From Betaproteobacteria bacterium HGW-Betaproteobacteria-9 (GTDB taxonomy: Bacteria > Pseudomonadota > Gammaproteobacteria > Burkholderiales > Burkholderiaceae_C), in NCBI GenBank assembly GCA_002842215.1, contig PHCC01000004.1, positions 112,007 through 176,006 on the forward strand: 64,000 nt of DNA, written 5' to 3'. Below are positions 24,238 through 33,082 of this stretch, piece after piece. The translations under genes were made by a program, and so were the position numbers. The notes beneath the pieces were generated by a model. The model saw only the letters and a program-made list of their open reading frames with translations. It was not told where the DNA came from and did no database searches. Each line of letters starts with the position of its first letter. The stretch's first letter is position 1.

Positions 24238-25428
24238 ATGCACAACACCACCCGCCGCCTGGCGGTCATCGCGCTCGCCTGCACCGCCACCTTGGGCTTT
24301 GCCCAGTCGAACAAAGGCGAGATCCGCATCGCCCACGTGTACGACAAGACCGGCCCGCTCGAAGCCTACGCCAAGCAGACCCACACGGGCCTGATGATGG
24401 GCCTGAACTACGCCACCGGTGGCACGATGATGGTGGGCGGCAAGAAGCTGGTGGTGATTGAGAAAGACAGCCAGTTCAAACCCGACGTGGGCAAGGCCCA
24501 GCTGGCTGCCGCCTTCGCCGACGACAAGGCCGACATCGCCGTGGGCCCGACCGGCTCCGGCGTGGCGCTGGCCATGCTGCCGGTGGCCGAGGAATACAAG
24601 AAGATCCTGCTGGTGGAGCCCGCCGTGGCCGACTCCATCACCGGTGACAAGTGGAACAAGTACATCTTCCGCACCGGGCGCAACAGCAGCCAGGACGCGA
24701 TCTCCAACGCCGTGGCGCTGGACAAGGCGGGCACGACCATCGCCACCCTGGCGCAGGACTACGCCTTCGGCCGCGACGGCGTGAAGGCCTTCAAGGACGC
24801 GGTGAAGACCGCCAAGATCGTGCACGAGGAATACCTGCCCACCAGCACCACCGACTTCACCGCCGGTGCGCAGCGCCTGATCGACAAGCTCAAGGACCAG
24901 CCGGGCCGCAAGGTGATCTTCATCATCTGGGCTGGCGCGGGCAACCCGTTCAAGATCGCCGACCTCGACCTCAAGCGCTACAACATCGAGATTGCCACCG
25001 GCGGCAACATCCTGCCGGCGATGGCCAACTACAAGAACTTCCCCGGCATGGAAGGCGCCACGTACTACTACTTCGGCATTCCGAAGAACCCGGTCAACGA
25101 TGCCATGGTGGCCCAGCACTACAGCCAGTTCAAGAGCCCGCCCGACTTCTTCACCGCCGGTGGCTTCAGCGCTGCGATGGCGGTGGTGACCGCGCTCAAG
25201 AAGACCAATGGCGACACCAAGACCGACACGCTCATCAAGACCATGGAAGGCATGAGCTTCGAGACGCCCAAGGGCATCATGACCTTCCGCAAGGAAGACC
25301 ACCAGGCGATGCAGAGCATGTACCACTTCAAGATCAAGGTGGACCCGGCATTCCCATGGGGCGTGCCTGAACTTGTGCGCGAGATCAAGCCGGCGGACAT
25401 GAATGTACCTATTAAAAACAAGCGCTGA
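24238..25428 (+). CDS. Branched-chain-amino-acid-type ABC transporter substrate-binding protein
   Basis: 396 residues with a signal peptide (MHNTTRRLAVIALACTATLGFAQ). The mature protein is a type I periplasmic-binding fold: IRIAHVYDKTGPLEAYAKQTH, GPTGSGVALAMLPVAEEYKK, ATLAQDYAFGRDGVKAFKDA, VIFIIWAGAGNPFKIADL. It is Liv/amide/aromatic-type, but it is not the canonical LivK; the ligand is not readable. Control by sigma-54 suggests a nitrogen or carbon source rather than routine leucine uptake. SD AGGAG lies eight bases before ATG 24238. Confidence 0.88.
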   Translation: MHNTTRRLAVIALACTATLGFAQSNKGEIRIAHVYDKTGPLEAYAKQTHTGLMMGLNYATGGTMMVGGKKLVVIEKDSQFKPDVGKAQLAAAFADDKADIAVGPTGSGVALAMLPVAEEYKKILLVEPAVADSITGDKWNKYIFRTGRNSSQDAISNAVALDKAGTTIATLAQDYAFGRDGVKAFKDAVKTAKIVHEEYLPTSTTDFTAGAQRLIDKLKDQPGRKVIFIIWAGAGNPFKIADLDLKRYNIEIATGGNILPAMANYKNFPGMEGATYYYFGIPKNPVNDAMVAQHYSQFKSPPDFFTAGGFSAAMAVVTALKKTNGDTKTDTLIKTMEGMSFETPKGIMTFRKEDHQAMQSMYHFKIKVDPAFPWGVPELVREIKPADMNVPIKNKR

Positions 25429-25432
25429 GCGC

Positions 25433-25545
25433 GCTTGACCCCCTGCGCTCTATACGGCGCAACCCCCTGCGCCACTAACGCGGCTTCCCCCTAAAGGGGG
25501 ACAACACGAGTGGCCCGGCAAAGCCGGTTCCACCGTGTTCCCGAA
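25433..25545. repeat. Dispersed hairpin repeat, copy 1 (between binding protein and ATPase genes)
   Basis: G/C-rich gap with tandem CCCCCTGCGC, a CCCCCT/AGGGGG inverted repeat (about 25490-25503) and the element GGCCCGGCAAAGCCGGTTCC. The hairpin CCGGC-AAA-GCCGG is at 25515-25527. Related copies are at about 28077 and 54430. Confidence 0.65.
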
Positions 25546-25594
25546 GGTCGCGGCACTGGCCGCGCCCAGACTTCCTCTCCCTGTCGGAGACTTC

Positions 25595-26356
25595 ATGCTT
25601 GAAACACGCGATCTCACGGTCCGCTTCGGTGGGCACGTGGCGGTGAATGCCGTGTCCTGCGCTTTCGCGCCGGGCACGCTGACCGCCATCGTCGGCCCCA
25701 ATGGTGCTGGCAAGACGACCTACTTCAACCTCATCTCGGGGCAGATCCGGGCCTCGGCGGGCAACGTCCGCCTGAACGGGGTGGACGTCTCTTCGCTGGG
25801 CGCGCCGGCCCGCGCGCAGGCCGGGCTGGGCCGGGCGTTCCAGCTCACCAACCTGTTCCCCAACCTCACGGTGCGCGAGAACGTGCGGCTGGCGGTGCAG
25901 GCGAGGGCGGGTGCGGGGCTGAACCTCTGGCGCATCTGGAGCGACCGGCGCGACCTGGTGGTGCGCGCCGACGAGGTGCTCGAAGCCGTGGCGTTGGCCG
26001 ACAAGGGCGACGCGCTGGCGTCGAGCCTGCCGCACGGCGACCAGCGCAAGCTGGAGGTCGGCATCCTCATGGCGCTGGAGCCGCAGGTGTTCATGTTCGA
26101 CGAACCCACCGCCGGCATGAGCGTGGACGAGGTGCCCGTGATCCTGAACCTGATCCGCCAGCTCAAGGCCGACAAGACCAAGACCATCCTGCTGGTCGAA
26201 CACAAGATGGACGTGGTGCGCGAGCTGTCGGACCGCATCATCGTGCTGCACAACGGCGAGCTGGTGGCCGACGGCGACCCGGCCACCGTCATCGCTTCGC
26301 CGGTGGTGCAGCAGGCCTATTTGGGCATCAACCCCGAAGAAGAGGTGACCGCATGA
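25595..26356 (+). CDS. livG: ABC transporter ATPase, LivG-type
   Basis: 253 residues. Walker A GPNGAGKTT, LivG-type signature LPHGDQRKLEVGILMAL, Walker B VFMFDEPTAGMS, H loop LVEHKMDVV. The insert at about 90-125 (FQLTNLFPNLTVRENVRLAVQA) is typical of LivG. It would drive the LivHM permease. ATG 25595 follows CGGAGA; an in-frame codon at 25535 in the repeat was rejected. It overlaps livF by 4 bases (ATGA). Confidence 0.92.
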   Translation: MLETRDLTVRFGGHVAVNAVSCAFAPGTLTAIVGPNGAGKTTYFNLISGQIRASAGNVRLNGVDVSSLGAPARAQAGLGRAFQLTNLFPNLTVRENVRLAVQARAGAGLNLWRIWSDRRDLVVRADEVLEAVALADKGDALASSLPHGDQRKLEVGILMALEPQVFMFDEPTAGMSVDEVPVILNLIRQLKADKTKTILLVEHKMDVVRELSDRIIVLHNGELVADGDPATVIASPVVQQAYLGINPEEEVTA

Positions 26357-27087
26357 GCAACCTGCTGACCCTTCAAGGGGTGCACACCCACATCGGCGCG
26401 TACCACATCCTGCACGGCGTGGACCTCGTGGTTCCGAAGGGCCAGCTGACCATGCTGCTGGGCCGCAACGGCGCGGGCAAGACCACGACGCTGCGCACCA
26501 TCATGGGCCTGTGGCACGCCAGCCAGGGCACGGTGGTGCTCGACGGCCAGGACATCACACAGAAACCCACGCCCGACATCGCGCACAGCGGCGTGGCCTA
26601 CGTGCCGGAAAGCATGGGCATCTTCTCGGACCTCTCGGTGCGCGAAAACATGCTGCTGGCCGCACGCGGCGCGGGCACGCTGGACGACATCGACACGACG
26701 CGGCTCGAATGGATCTTCGGCCTGTTCCCGGCCATGAAAAAGTTCTGGAGCCACCCGGCCGGCAAGCTGTCCGGCGGGCAGAAGCAGATGCTGGCGGTCT
26801 CGCGCGCCATCGTCGAGCCGCGCAAGCTGCTGCTGATCGACGAGCCCAGCAAGGGCCTGGCGCCGGCCATCATCCAGAACATGATCGAAGCCTTCCGCCA
26901 GCTCAAGGCGGCGCAGACCACGATCCTCCTGGTCGAGCAGAACTTCAACTTCGCGCGCCAGCTCGGCGACACGGTGGCCGTGATGGACGACGGACGTGTG
27001 GTGCACAGCGGCTCCATGGCCGAACTGGCTGCCGATGAATCGATGCAGTCGCGACTGCTGGGCCTCTCACTCGGAGCACATCAATGA
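26353..27087 (+). CDS. livF: ABC transporter ATPase, LivF-type
   Basis: 244 residues. Walker A GRNGAGKTT, signature LSGGQKQMLAVSRAI, Walker B LLLIDEPSKGLAP, H loop LVEQNF. The DEPSKGLAP variant is the LivF hallmark. ATGA overlaps with both neighbours (26353 and 27084) show strong translational coupling of livG, livF and livH. Confidence 0.93.
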   Translation: MSNLLTLQGVHTHIGAYHILHGVDLVVPKGQLTMLLGRNGAGKTTTLRTIMGLWHASQGTVVLDGQDITQKPTPDIAHSGVAYVPESMGIFSDLSVRENMLLAARGAGTLDDIDTTRLEWIFGLFPAMKKFWSHPAGKLSGGQKQMLAVSRAIVEPRKLLLIDEPSKGLAPAIIQNMIEAFRQLKAAQTTILLVEQNFNFARQLGDTVAVMDDGRVVHSGSMAELAADESMQSRLLGLSLGAHQ

Positions 27088-28070
27088 GTTTGTTCAAAGA
27101 GATGGACTGGAAACCCATGGCCCTGGTGCCGGTGCTCGCGCTGGCCGCCTTGCCCGCCATCGGCAGCCCCTCCACCTGGCTCACGCTCACCGTGGCCGGG
27201 CTGGCCATGGGCATGATCGTCTTCATCATTGCCTCGGGTCTCACGCTGGTGTTCGGACTGATGGACGTGCTCAACTTTGGCCACGGCGTGTTCATCGCGC
27301 TCGGTGCCTTCGTGGCCACCACCGTGCTGGCCAGCATGGGCAGCTACACCACGGCCGACAGCCTGTGGCTGAACCTGATGGCGCTGTTTCCCGCGATGCT
27401 GGTGGCCATGGCCGTGGCGGGTGCGCTGGGTCTGGTGTTCGAGCGCCTGATCATCCGGCCGGTGTACGGCATGCACCTGAAGCAGATCCTCATCACCATG
27501 GGCGGCATGATCATCGGCGAGGAACTGATCAAGGTGATCTGGGGCCCGGAGCAGATTCCGCTGCCGCTGCCCGAGGCGCTGCGTGGCGCGGTGCTCATGG
27601 GCGATGCTGCGGTGGAGAAATACCGTTTGCTGGCCGTGCTGGTGGGGGCCGCCGTGTTCGCCGCCATGGTCTGGACGCTCAACCGCACCAAGGTTGGCCT
27701 CTTGATCCGCGCCGGCGTGCAGGACCGCGAGATGGTCGAGTCGCTGGGCTACCGCATCCGGCGCCTGTTCGTCGGTGTCTTCGTGGCCGGTTCGGCGCTG
27801 GCCGGCCTGGGCGGTGTGATGTGGGGCCTGTACCAGCAGAGCGTGATCCCGCAGATGGGCGCGCAGGTGAACGTGCTGATCTTCATCGTCATCATCATCG
27901 GAGGCCTGGGCTCCACGCTGGGCGCGCTGATCGGCGCGCTGCTGGTGGGCCTGATGGCCAACTACACCGGCTTCCTGGTGCCCAAGGTGGCGCTGTTTTC
28001 GAACATCGCTCTGATGGTCGCCATCCTGTTGTGGCGGCCGCAGGGTGTCTATCCAGTGACGAACAGATGA
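27084..28070 (+). CDS. livH: ABC transporter permease, LivH-type
   Basis: 328 residues, about eight transmembrane helices. It has the LivH blocks ASGLTLVFGLMDVLNFGHGVFIALGAFV at about 50-75 and the C-terminal NVLIFIVIIIGGLGSTLGALIGALLVGL. It pairs with the LivM-type protein at 28183. Overlaps livF by ATGA. Confidence 0.93.
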   Translation: MSLFKEMDWKPMALVPVLALAALPAIGSPSTWLTLTVAGLAMGMIVFIIASGLTLVFGLMDVLNFGHGVFIALGAFVATTVLASMGSYTTADSLWLNLMALFPAMLVAMAVAGALGLVFERLIIRPVYGMHLKQILITMGGMIIGEELIKVIWGPEQIPLPLPEALRGAVLMGDAAVEKYRLLAVLVGAAVFAAMVWTLNRTKVGLLIRAGVQDREMVESLGYRIRRLFVGVFVAGSALAGLGGVMWGLYQQSVIPQMGAQVNVLIFIVIIIGGLGSTLGALIGALLVGLMANYTGFLVPKVALFSNIALMVAILLWRPQGVYPVTNR

Positions 28071-28076
28071 ACACCC

Positions 28077-28150
28077 CCCGCGCCGCCTTCGGCGTCACCC
28101 CCCAGGGGGCGCAGCCTGGGCCCGGCAAAGCCGGTTCCGCGGCTGCCCTG
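28077..28150. repeat. Dispersed hairpin repeat, copy 2 (between livH and livM)
   Basis: Includes CCCCCCAGGGGGCGCAG and GGGCCCGGCAAAGCCGGTTC, with hairpin CCGGC-AAA-GCCGG at 28122-28134. It opens a 112-bp gap in an operon whose other genes overlap. Confidence 0.65.
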
Positions 28151-28182
28151 GCTGCAGCTTCCCCGATCTCCGAGGTTTGCCC

Positions 28183-29283
28183 ATGTTGAACCGTCTCCTT
28201 TCCAACGACCTCCCGCGAAGCCGCTGGCTCGCCGCGCTGCTGGTGATCCTGTTCCTGGGCCTGGCGTTCGCACCCTTCCTGTTCCCGGGCGTGAAGGCGC
28301 TCAACGTGGCGGCCAAGGTGCTGGTGTTCGTGGCCCTGGTCGCCAGCTTTGACCTGCTGCTGGGCTACACCGGCATCGTGAGTTTTGCCCACACCATGTT
28401 CTTCGGTATCGGGGCCTACGGCGTGGCGATTTCGCTCAACGCGGTCGAAGAGCCGTCCTGGGGTGCGATCGCGCTGGGGGTGGTGTGCGCGCTGGCGGTC
28501 TCGCTGGTGCTCTCGCTCATGATCGGCCTGTTTTCGCTGCGGGTTCGCGCGATCTTCTTCGCCATGATCACGCTGGCCGTGGCCTCGGCCTTCCTCACGC
28601 TGGCCTCGCAGCTGTCGGACTTCACCGGCGGTGAAGACGGCCTGAGCTTCAGCGTGCCCGAGCTGCTCTCGCCCGGCTTCACGCTGACCGAAGAGCCGCT
28701 GGTGACACCGCTGGGCGAGGTCGATCTGAACGGCAAGCTGATCACCTACTACCTGATCTTCGTCAGCGTCTGCGCCATCTTCCTCACCATCCTGCGCATC
28801 GTGAACTCGCCGTTCGGTCGCGTCCTGCAGGCCATCCGCGAAAACGACTTCCGCGCCGAGGCGCTGGGCTACCGCACCGTGGTCTACCGCACGCTGTCCA
28901 ACGTGCTCTCGGCCGCGTTCGCCACGCTGGCGGGCTGCCTGCTCGCGCTCTGGCTGCGCTACAACGGGCCCGACACCTCGCTCTCGTTCGAGATCATGCT
29001 GGACATCCTGCTCATCGTCGTGATCGGCGGCATGGGCACGCTCTACGGCGCGCTCATCGGCAGCGTGCTGTTCGTGCTGGCGCAGAGTTACCTGCAGGAC
29101 CTGCTGCGCCTGGCGGGCGAGGCCACCGCCGGCATCCCGCTGCTGCCCGCGCTGCTCACCCCCGACCGCTGGTTACTCTGGATGGGCGTGTTGTTCGTGC
29201 TGTCCGTTTATTACTTTCCCACCGGCATCGTCGGCAAGCTGCGCGAGCGTTCGGTGCTCGCGAAACTCAGGGGCCTGAAATGA
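28183..29283 (+). CDS. livM: ABC transporter permease, LivM-type
   Basis: 366 residues, about nine to ten transmembrane helices. LivM motifs include DLLLGYTGIVSFAHTMFFGIGAYG and the coupling-loop block RVLQAIRENDFRAEALGY, then LDILLIVVIGGMGTLYGALIG. ATG 28183 has CGAGG seven bases upstream and is preferred to TTG 28177. Its stop overlaps the hydrolase start (ATGA). Confidence 0.92.
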   Translation: MLNRLLSNDLPRSRWLAALLVILFLGLAFAPFLFPGVKALNVAAKVLVFVALVASFDLLLGYTGIVSFAHTMFFGIGAYGVAISLNAVEEPSWGAIALGVVCALAVSLVLSLMIGLFSLRVRAIFFAMITLAVASAFLTLASQLSDFTGGEDGLSFSVPELLSPGFTLTEEPLVTPLGEVDLNGKLITYYLIFVSVCAIFLTILRIVNSPFGRVLQAIRENDFRAEALGYRTVVYRTLSNVLSAAFATLAGCLLALWLRYNGPDTSLSFEIMLDILLIVVIGGMGTLYGALIGSVLFVLAQSYLQDLLRLAGEATAGIPLLPALLTPDRWLLWMGVLFVLSVYYFPTGIVGKLRERSVLAKLRGLK

Positions 29284-30152
29284 ACACCACCGCTGTCGTT
29301 CCCCAGTCGCGTTACCTCCACTGCGAAGGCCGCGAGATCCATTTCATGGACTGGGCGCCGGCGCCGGGTGTGGCCGAATCGGTGCCCGTGATCGCCTGGC
29401 ACGGCCTGGCGCGCACCGGGCGCGACATGGACGCACTGGCCGCGCACCTGAGCGCCCTCGGTCACCGCGTGATCTGCCCCGACACCATCGGTCGCGGCCT
29501 GTCGCAATGGAGCCCGACACCCGAGACCGAGTACTGCCTGGGCTTCTATGCGCGCATCGCCACGGCGCTGGTGGACCAGCTCGGGCTGGCAGCCTTCCAC
29601 TGGGTCGGCACCTCCATGGGTGGCGCCATCGGCATGGTGTGCGCGGCCGGCCCGCTGCAGGGTCGCATCCAGCGCCTGGTGCTCAACGACATCGGTCCCA
29701 AGCTGGCCGATGCCGCGGTTGAGCGCATCCGCAGCTACGCGGGCAACCCGGCCTCGTTTGCCACCGTGGGGGAACTGGAACAGTATTTCCGCACCGTCTA
29801 CAAGCCTTATGGTTTTCTCAGCGACGCTCAGTGGAAGCTGCTCACCGAAAGCTCCACCCGCCGCCTGCCCAATGGCCGCGTGACACCGCACTACGACCCG
29901 GCCATGGTGATGCAGTTCACCGTGCATCCGGCGGACTACGAGCTGTGGGACGCCTACGACCGCATTCACATCCCGGTGCTGTGCCTGCGCGGTGCGGAAT
30001 CTGACCTGCTGCTGGCCGACACCGCCGAAACCATGCGCGACCGTGGGCCGCGTGCACTGGTGGTGACGATCGCCGGCTGTGGCCACGCGCCGGCGCTCAA
30101 TGTGCCGGAACAGCTGGATCTGGTGCAGCGCTTCCTAGTAGGTGTGCACTGA
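29280..30152 (+). CDS. Alpha/beta-fold hydrolase, last gene of the sigma-54 operon
   Basis: 290 residues. The nucleophile elbow is GTSMGG (Ser at about residue 112), with oxyanion region AWHGLARTGRDMD, acid region CLRGAESDLLLADT and catalytic His in GCGHAPALN. This is a cytoplasmic hydrolase of the MhpC/esterase type with no signal peptide. It is translationally coupled to livM, which suggests it hydrolyses an ester or amide brought in by the transporter. The substrate is unknown. It may also be a promiscuous esterase with no link to the uptake function. Confidence 0.85.
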   Translation: MNTTAVVPQSRYLHCEGREIHFMDWAPAPGVAESVPVIAWHGLARTGRDMDALAAHLSALGHRVICPDTIGRGLSQWSPTPETEYCLGFYARIATALVDQLGLAAFHWVGTSMGGAIGMVCAAGPLQGRIQRLVLNDIGPKLADAAVERIRSYAGNPASFATVGELEQYFRTVYKPYGFLSDAQWKLLTESSTRRLPNGRVTPHYDPAMVMQFTVHPADYELWDAYDRIHIPVLCLRGAESDLLLADTAETMRDRGPRALVVTIAGCGHAPALNVPEQLDLVQRFLVGVH

Positions 30153-30162
30153 GAGCCTGAGA

Positions 30163-30378
30163 TCAGGGCCTGGACGGGAGGGCTTCGACCTCGCGCTGGT
30201 AGTCCTCGTGCGAGGTGCTGGCACTCTTCAGGCAGCGCTGCCGTTGCTGGATGTCCTCGATCTTGAAACACTGCTGGCGATGCCAGCCCTGGCCGCTGTA
30301 GTAGGCCGTCTGCGTGGAGCAGCCCGCCGCCAGGCTGGCCAGGGCGCACAGGGTGAAGAGGGCGGGCAGTTTGTTCAT
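30163..30378 (-). CDS. Small predicted lipoprotein
   Basis: 71 residues. MNKLPALFTLCALASLAAGC carries a lipobox with the lipidated Cys at residue 20. The mature part (about 50 residues) has three Cys in all, with CFKIEDIQQRQRCLK resembling a short disulfide-linked helix. It lies downstream of hemH on the same strand, 29 bases from its stop, and converges on the hydrolase gene 10 bases away. I do not recognise the family. Confidence 0.75.
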   Translation of the reverse strand: MNKLPALFTLCALASLAAGCSTQTAYYSGQGWHRQQCFKIEDIQQRQRCLKSASTSHEDYQREVEALPSRP

Positions 30379-30407
30379 GATGAAGTCCAGGGCACCGAGG
30401 TGTCGCG

Positions 30408-31499
30408 TCAGTCCTTGGCGCCCAGCGCGAGCGCCCGCACCCGGCTTTCCTTGAGCGCCATCGGGTCGTCGGCGTGCTGTGTGGGCCAGCCCTGCAGGTG
30501 GCGTTCGGCCAGATCGGTGAGGGCACGGATCCAGTCGGGGCTGTCGTTCAGGCAGTCGATGTACCGGAACTCCTGGCCGCCCGCGTGCAGGAAGGCTTCG
30601 CGCGCTTCCATGTTGATCTCTTCCAGCGTTTCCAGGCAGTCGCTGGTGAAACCCGGGCAGACCACGTCCACGCTTTTAACGCCTTGTTGGCCGAGCGCGA
30701 TCAGCGTCGGTTCGGTGTAGGGCTCCAGCCACTTGGCTTTGCCAAAGCGCGACTGGAAAGTGACCTTGTAGCGGTCTTTCGCCAGACCCAGCCGTTCGGC
30801 CAGCAGGCGCGCCGTCTTGTGACACTCGCAGTGGTAGGGGTCGCCCAGGTGCAGGGTGCGCTCGGGCACGCCGTGAAAGCTCATCACCAGCTGCTCGGCC
30901 TGGCCGTGGTGCATCCAGTGGGCGCGGATCTTCTTCGTCAGTGCTTCGATGTAGCCAGCATCATCGTGGTAGCGGTTGATGAAGCGCAGCTCGGGCAGGT
31001 TTCTGATCTTGAGGCTCCAGTTGGCCACGGCGTCGATCACGCTGGCGGTGGTGGTGCCGCTGTACTGCGGGTAGGCCGGCACGATCAGCACGCGGGTGAT
31101 GCCTTGCATCTTGAGCTCGTCGAGTACCGCAGGAATCGACGGGTTGCCGTAGCGCATGGCGTAGCGCACCGTGACCTGGTGGCCGCGCTCGCCCAGGTAG
31201 CCGCGCAGCAGGGTGGCCTGCTTTTCTGTCCACACCTTGAGCGGCGAGCCCTCGGCCGTCCAGACGCTGGCGTACTTGGCGGCCGATTTGGCTGGCCGGG
31301 TGCGCAGGATGATGCCGTGCAGGATCAGCCACCAGATCGGCTTGGGGATCTCCACCACGCGGTGGTCTCCCAGGAACTCGGCGAGGTAGCGGCGCACCGC
31401 CGGGGCGGTGGCCTCGTCGGGGGTGCCCAGGTTGCACAGCACAACGGCCGTACCGGCCGACTGGCCATGGGAGAAGGGAGGTTCTTGTTGGAATGCCAT
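30408..31499 (-). CDS. hemH: Ferrochelatase
   Basis: Inserts Fe2+ into protoporphyrin IX, the last step of protoheme synthesis, at the inner face of the membrane. 363 residues, as in other proteobacterial HemH. Key blocks: VLCNLGTPDEATAPAVRRYLAEFL, VLIVPAYPQYSGTTTASV, the signature SFHGVPERTLHLGDPYHCECHKTA (catalytic His in SFHG) and VDVVCPGFTSDCLETLEEI with the conserved Glu. The start is 85 bases from the divergent HAD gene. Confidence 0.97.
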   Translation of the reverse strand: MAFQQEPPFSHGQSAGTAVVLCNLGTPDEATAPAVRRYLAEFLGDHRVVEIPKPIWWLILHGIILRTRPAKSAAKYASVWTAEGSPLKVWTEKQATLLRGYLGERGHQVTVRYAMRYGNPSIPAVLDELKMQGITRVLIVPAYPQYSGTTTASVIDAVANWSLKIRNLPELRFINRYHDDAGYIEALTKKIRAHWMHHGQAEQLVMSFHGVPERTLHLGDPYHCECHKTARLLAERLGLAKDRYKVTFQSRFGKAKWLEPYTEPTLIALGQQGVKSVDVVCPGFTSDCLETLEEINMEAREAFLHAGGQEFRYIDCLNDSPDWIRALTDLAERHLQGWPTQHADDPMALKESRVRALALGAKD

Positions 31500-31583
31500 G
31501 CGCTATTCTCCCGCAGACATGAGCGCGTGCCGGGCCGCTCCCAAACAAGCTCGCACCGCAGCCTAAAAGGCGGAGGTACTCCG

Positions 31584-32327
31584 ATAAACACCCCCGAATC
31601 TCGCTTGCCCGCGCCGCCGGTGAACGACGCTGGCCTGGACGTCTCGCGCATCCGCGCCATCACGCTCGACCTGGACGACACGCTCTGGCCGATCTGGCCC
31701 ACGATCACGCGTGCCGAAGGCCAGTTGCAGGCCTGGCTGGACGCGCATGCGCCCGCCACCGCCGCGCTCGGCCGCGACCGCAACACCCTGCGCGAGGCGC
31801 GCAATCAGATGGCGACGATGCGACCCGACCTGGCGCTGGACATGAGCGGCCTGCGCCGCGAGTCGATCCGCTGGCTGCTGCAGCGCGCGGGCGAAGACCC
31901 GGCGCTGGCGGAGCCCGCCTTTGAGGTGTTTTTTGCCGAGCGGCACCGGGTGGAGCTGTTTGAGGACGCGCTGCCCGCGCTCGAATTCCTGGCCAGCCGA
32001 TTTCCGGTGGTGGCTCTGTCCAATGGCAACGCCGACGTGCACCGCGTCGGTATCGGCGCCCATTTCCACGCGTCGCTGAACGCTGGCGCCTTTGGCGTGG
32101 GCAAACCCGATGTGCGCATCTTCCATGCGGCGGCGCAGGCCGCCGGCGTGGAGGCGTCGCAGGTGCTGCACATCGGCGACGACGCGCACCTGGACGGTGT
32201 GGGTGCCCTGAACGCTGGCATGCAGCTCGCGTGGGTGAACCGCGAAGGCCAGGCCTGGGACCACGCACCGCTGGCGCCCCACATCACCGTGTCCGAGCTG
32301 CTGGCCCTGTGCCGCGCGCTGGGCTGA
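31584..32327 (+). CDS. HAD-superfamily hydrolase with apparent ATA start
   Basis: About 247 residues. HAD motif I is ITLDLDDTLWP (Asp29/Asp31 from this start), motif II VVALSNGNADV, motif III Lys in GVGKPDVRIF, motif IV HIGDDAHLDGVGA; the cap is C1-type (HAD-IA, phosphoglycolate/haloacid-like). Family members that I recall start at M-N-(T/P)-P; here that position is ATA at 31584, seven bases after GGAGG (31572-31576). In-frame alternatives are GTG 31527 (no SD), TTG 31605 and GTG 31620 (both too far from the SD). The substrate is unknown. The frame is certain; the exact start is not. Confidence 0.8.
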   Translation: MNTPESRLPAPPVNDAGLDVSRIRAITLDLDDTLWPIWPTITRAEGQLQAWLDAHAPATAALGRDRNTLREARNQMATMRPDLALDMSGLRRESIRWLLQRAGEDPALAEPAFEVFFAERHRVELFEDALPALEFLASRFPVVALSNGNADVHRVGIGAHFHASLNAGAFGVGKPDVRIFHAAAQAAGVEASQVLHIGDDAHLDGVGALNAGMQLAWVNREGQAWDHAPLAPHITVSELLALCRALG

Positions 32328-32347
32328 ACTTTCCTCATCTTGATTCC

Positions 32348-33004
32348 ATGAGTCTCACCATCCACGGCATCCCCGCCTCGCGCGCGGTGCGTCCGCTCTG
32401 GGCCGCCACCGAACTCGGTCTGGACTTCGTCCACGTGCCCACGCCTTTCCAGGGCGGTGCCACGCGCCGCCCGGAATTCCTGGCGCTGAACCCCAACGGT
32501 CACATACCGGTGGTGGTGGATGCGCGGCCGGAGGGCGAGGTGGTGGTGTGGGAGAGCATGGCCTGCGCGCTCTACATCGCGCGCCACCATGGCCAGCCCG
32601 ATGGCCGCAGCATCACGCCCGTCAATGCCCGAGAAGACGCCGAGGCGCTGCGCTGGAGCTTCTGGGCGGTGAACGAATGCGAGGCCGATGCGCTTACCGT
32701 GCTGATGCACCGCCTGGTGATGCCCGCCGAACGCCGCAAACCCGAGCTGGCCGCTGCCGCCGAGAAACGCCTGGTGGTGGCACTGCGCGTGATTGAGCGG
32801 CACCTGCAGACTCAGCAAGCGCGTGGTGAATCGCATCTGGCCGCGGACCGCTTCACCGTGGCCGATCTGTGCGTCGCCAGCGTGCTGAACTGGGCCCGCG
32901 TTGCGCGCGGCCTGATGGCTGCGCACCCACTCTCGCACGAATGGATCGTGCGTTGCACCGAGCGGCCTGCCCACCTCGCGGCCAAAGCGCTTGGCGAGGC
33001 TTGA
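32348..33004 (+). CDS. Glutathione S-transferase family protein
   Basis: 218 residues. Thioredoxin-like N domain (MSLTIHGIPASRAVRPLWAATELGL; glutathione-contact region NPNGHIPVVVD and ESMACALYIARHH) and an all-helical C domain (from DAEALRWSFWAVNECEADAL). Ser11 in the first loop is the likely GSH-activating residue. Detoxification or maintenance role; substrate cannot be assigned. ATG 32348 lies 20 bases after the HAD gene, so the two are probably cotranscribed. Confidence 0.88.
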   Translation: MSLTIHGIPASRAVRPLWAATELGLDFVHVPTPFQGGATRRPEFLALNPNGHIPVVVDARPEGEVVVWESMACALYIARHHGQPDGRSITPVNAREDAEALRWSFWAVNECEADALTVLMHRLVMPAERRKPELAAAAEKRLVVALRVIERHLQTQQARGESHLAADRFTVADLCVASVLNWARVARGLMAAHPLSHEWIVRCTERPAHLAAKALGEA

Positions 33005-33052
33005 AATGTCGAGTGAAGCACTCGGATACCGTTATATGAAAAACCTCAGTAT

Positions 33053-33082
33053 TTGCGTGCGGATTAGATAAAAAAGTATATT
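33053..33082 (+). promoter_or_regulatory. Candidate sigma-70 promoter of the proXWV-type operon
   Basis: TTGCGT (33053-33058), 18-base spacer, TATATT (33077-33082), in a strikingly A/T-rich stretch (33030-33085) of an otherwise G/C-rich region. It leaves a leader of about 145 bases before ATG 33234. Confidence 0.55.

Noticed and set aside
25480..25545. Repeat between binding-protein and livG genes as a CRISPR or attachment site
   Set aside because: No regular repeat-spacer structure and no integrase or cas gene; it fits a dispersed intergenic hairpin repeat.
30474..31526. In-frame upstream extension of the HAD hydrolase through the complement of hemH
   Set aside because: The extension is antisense to a certain gene (hemH) and has no homology-like features; HAD homology begins at about 31584.
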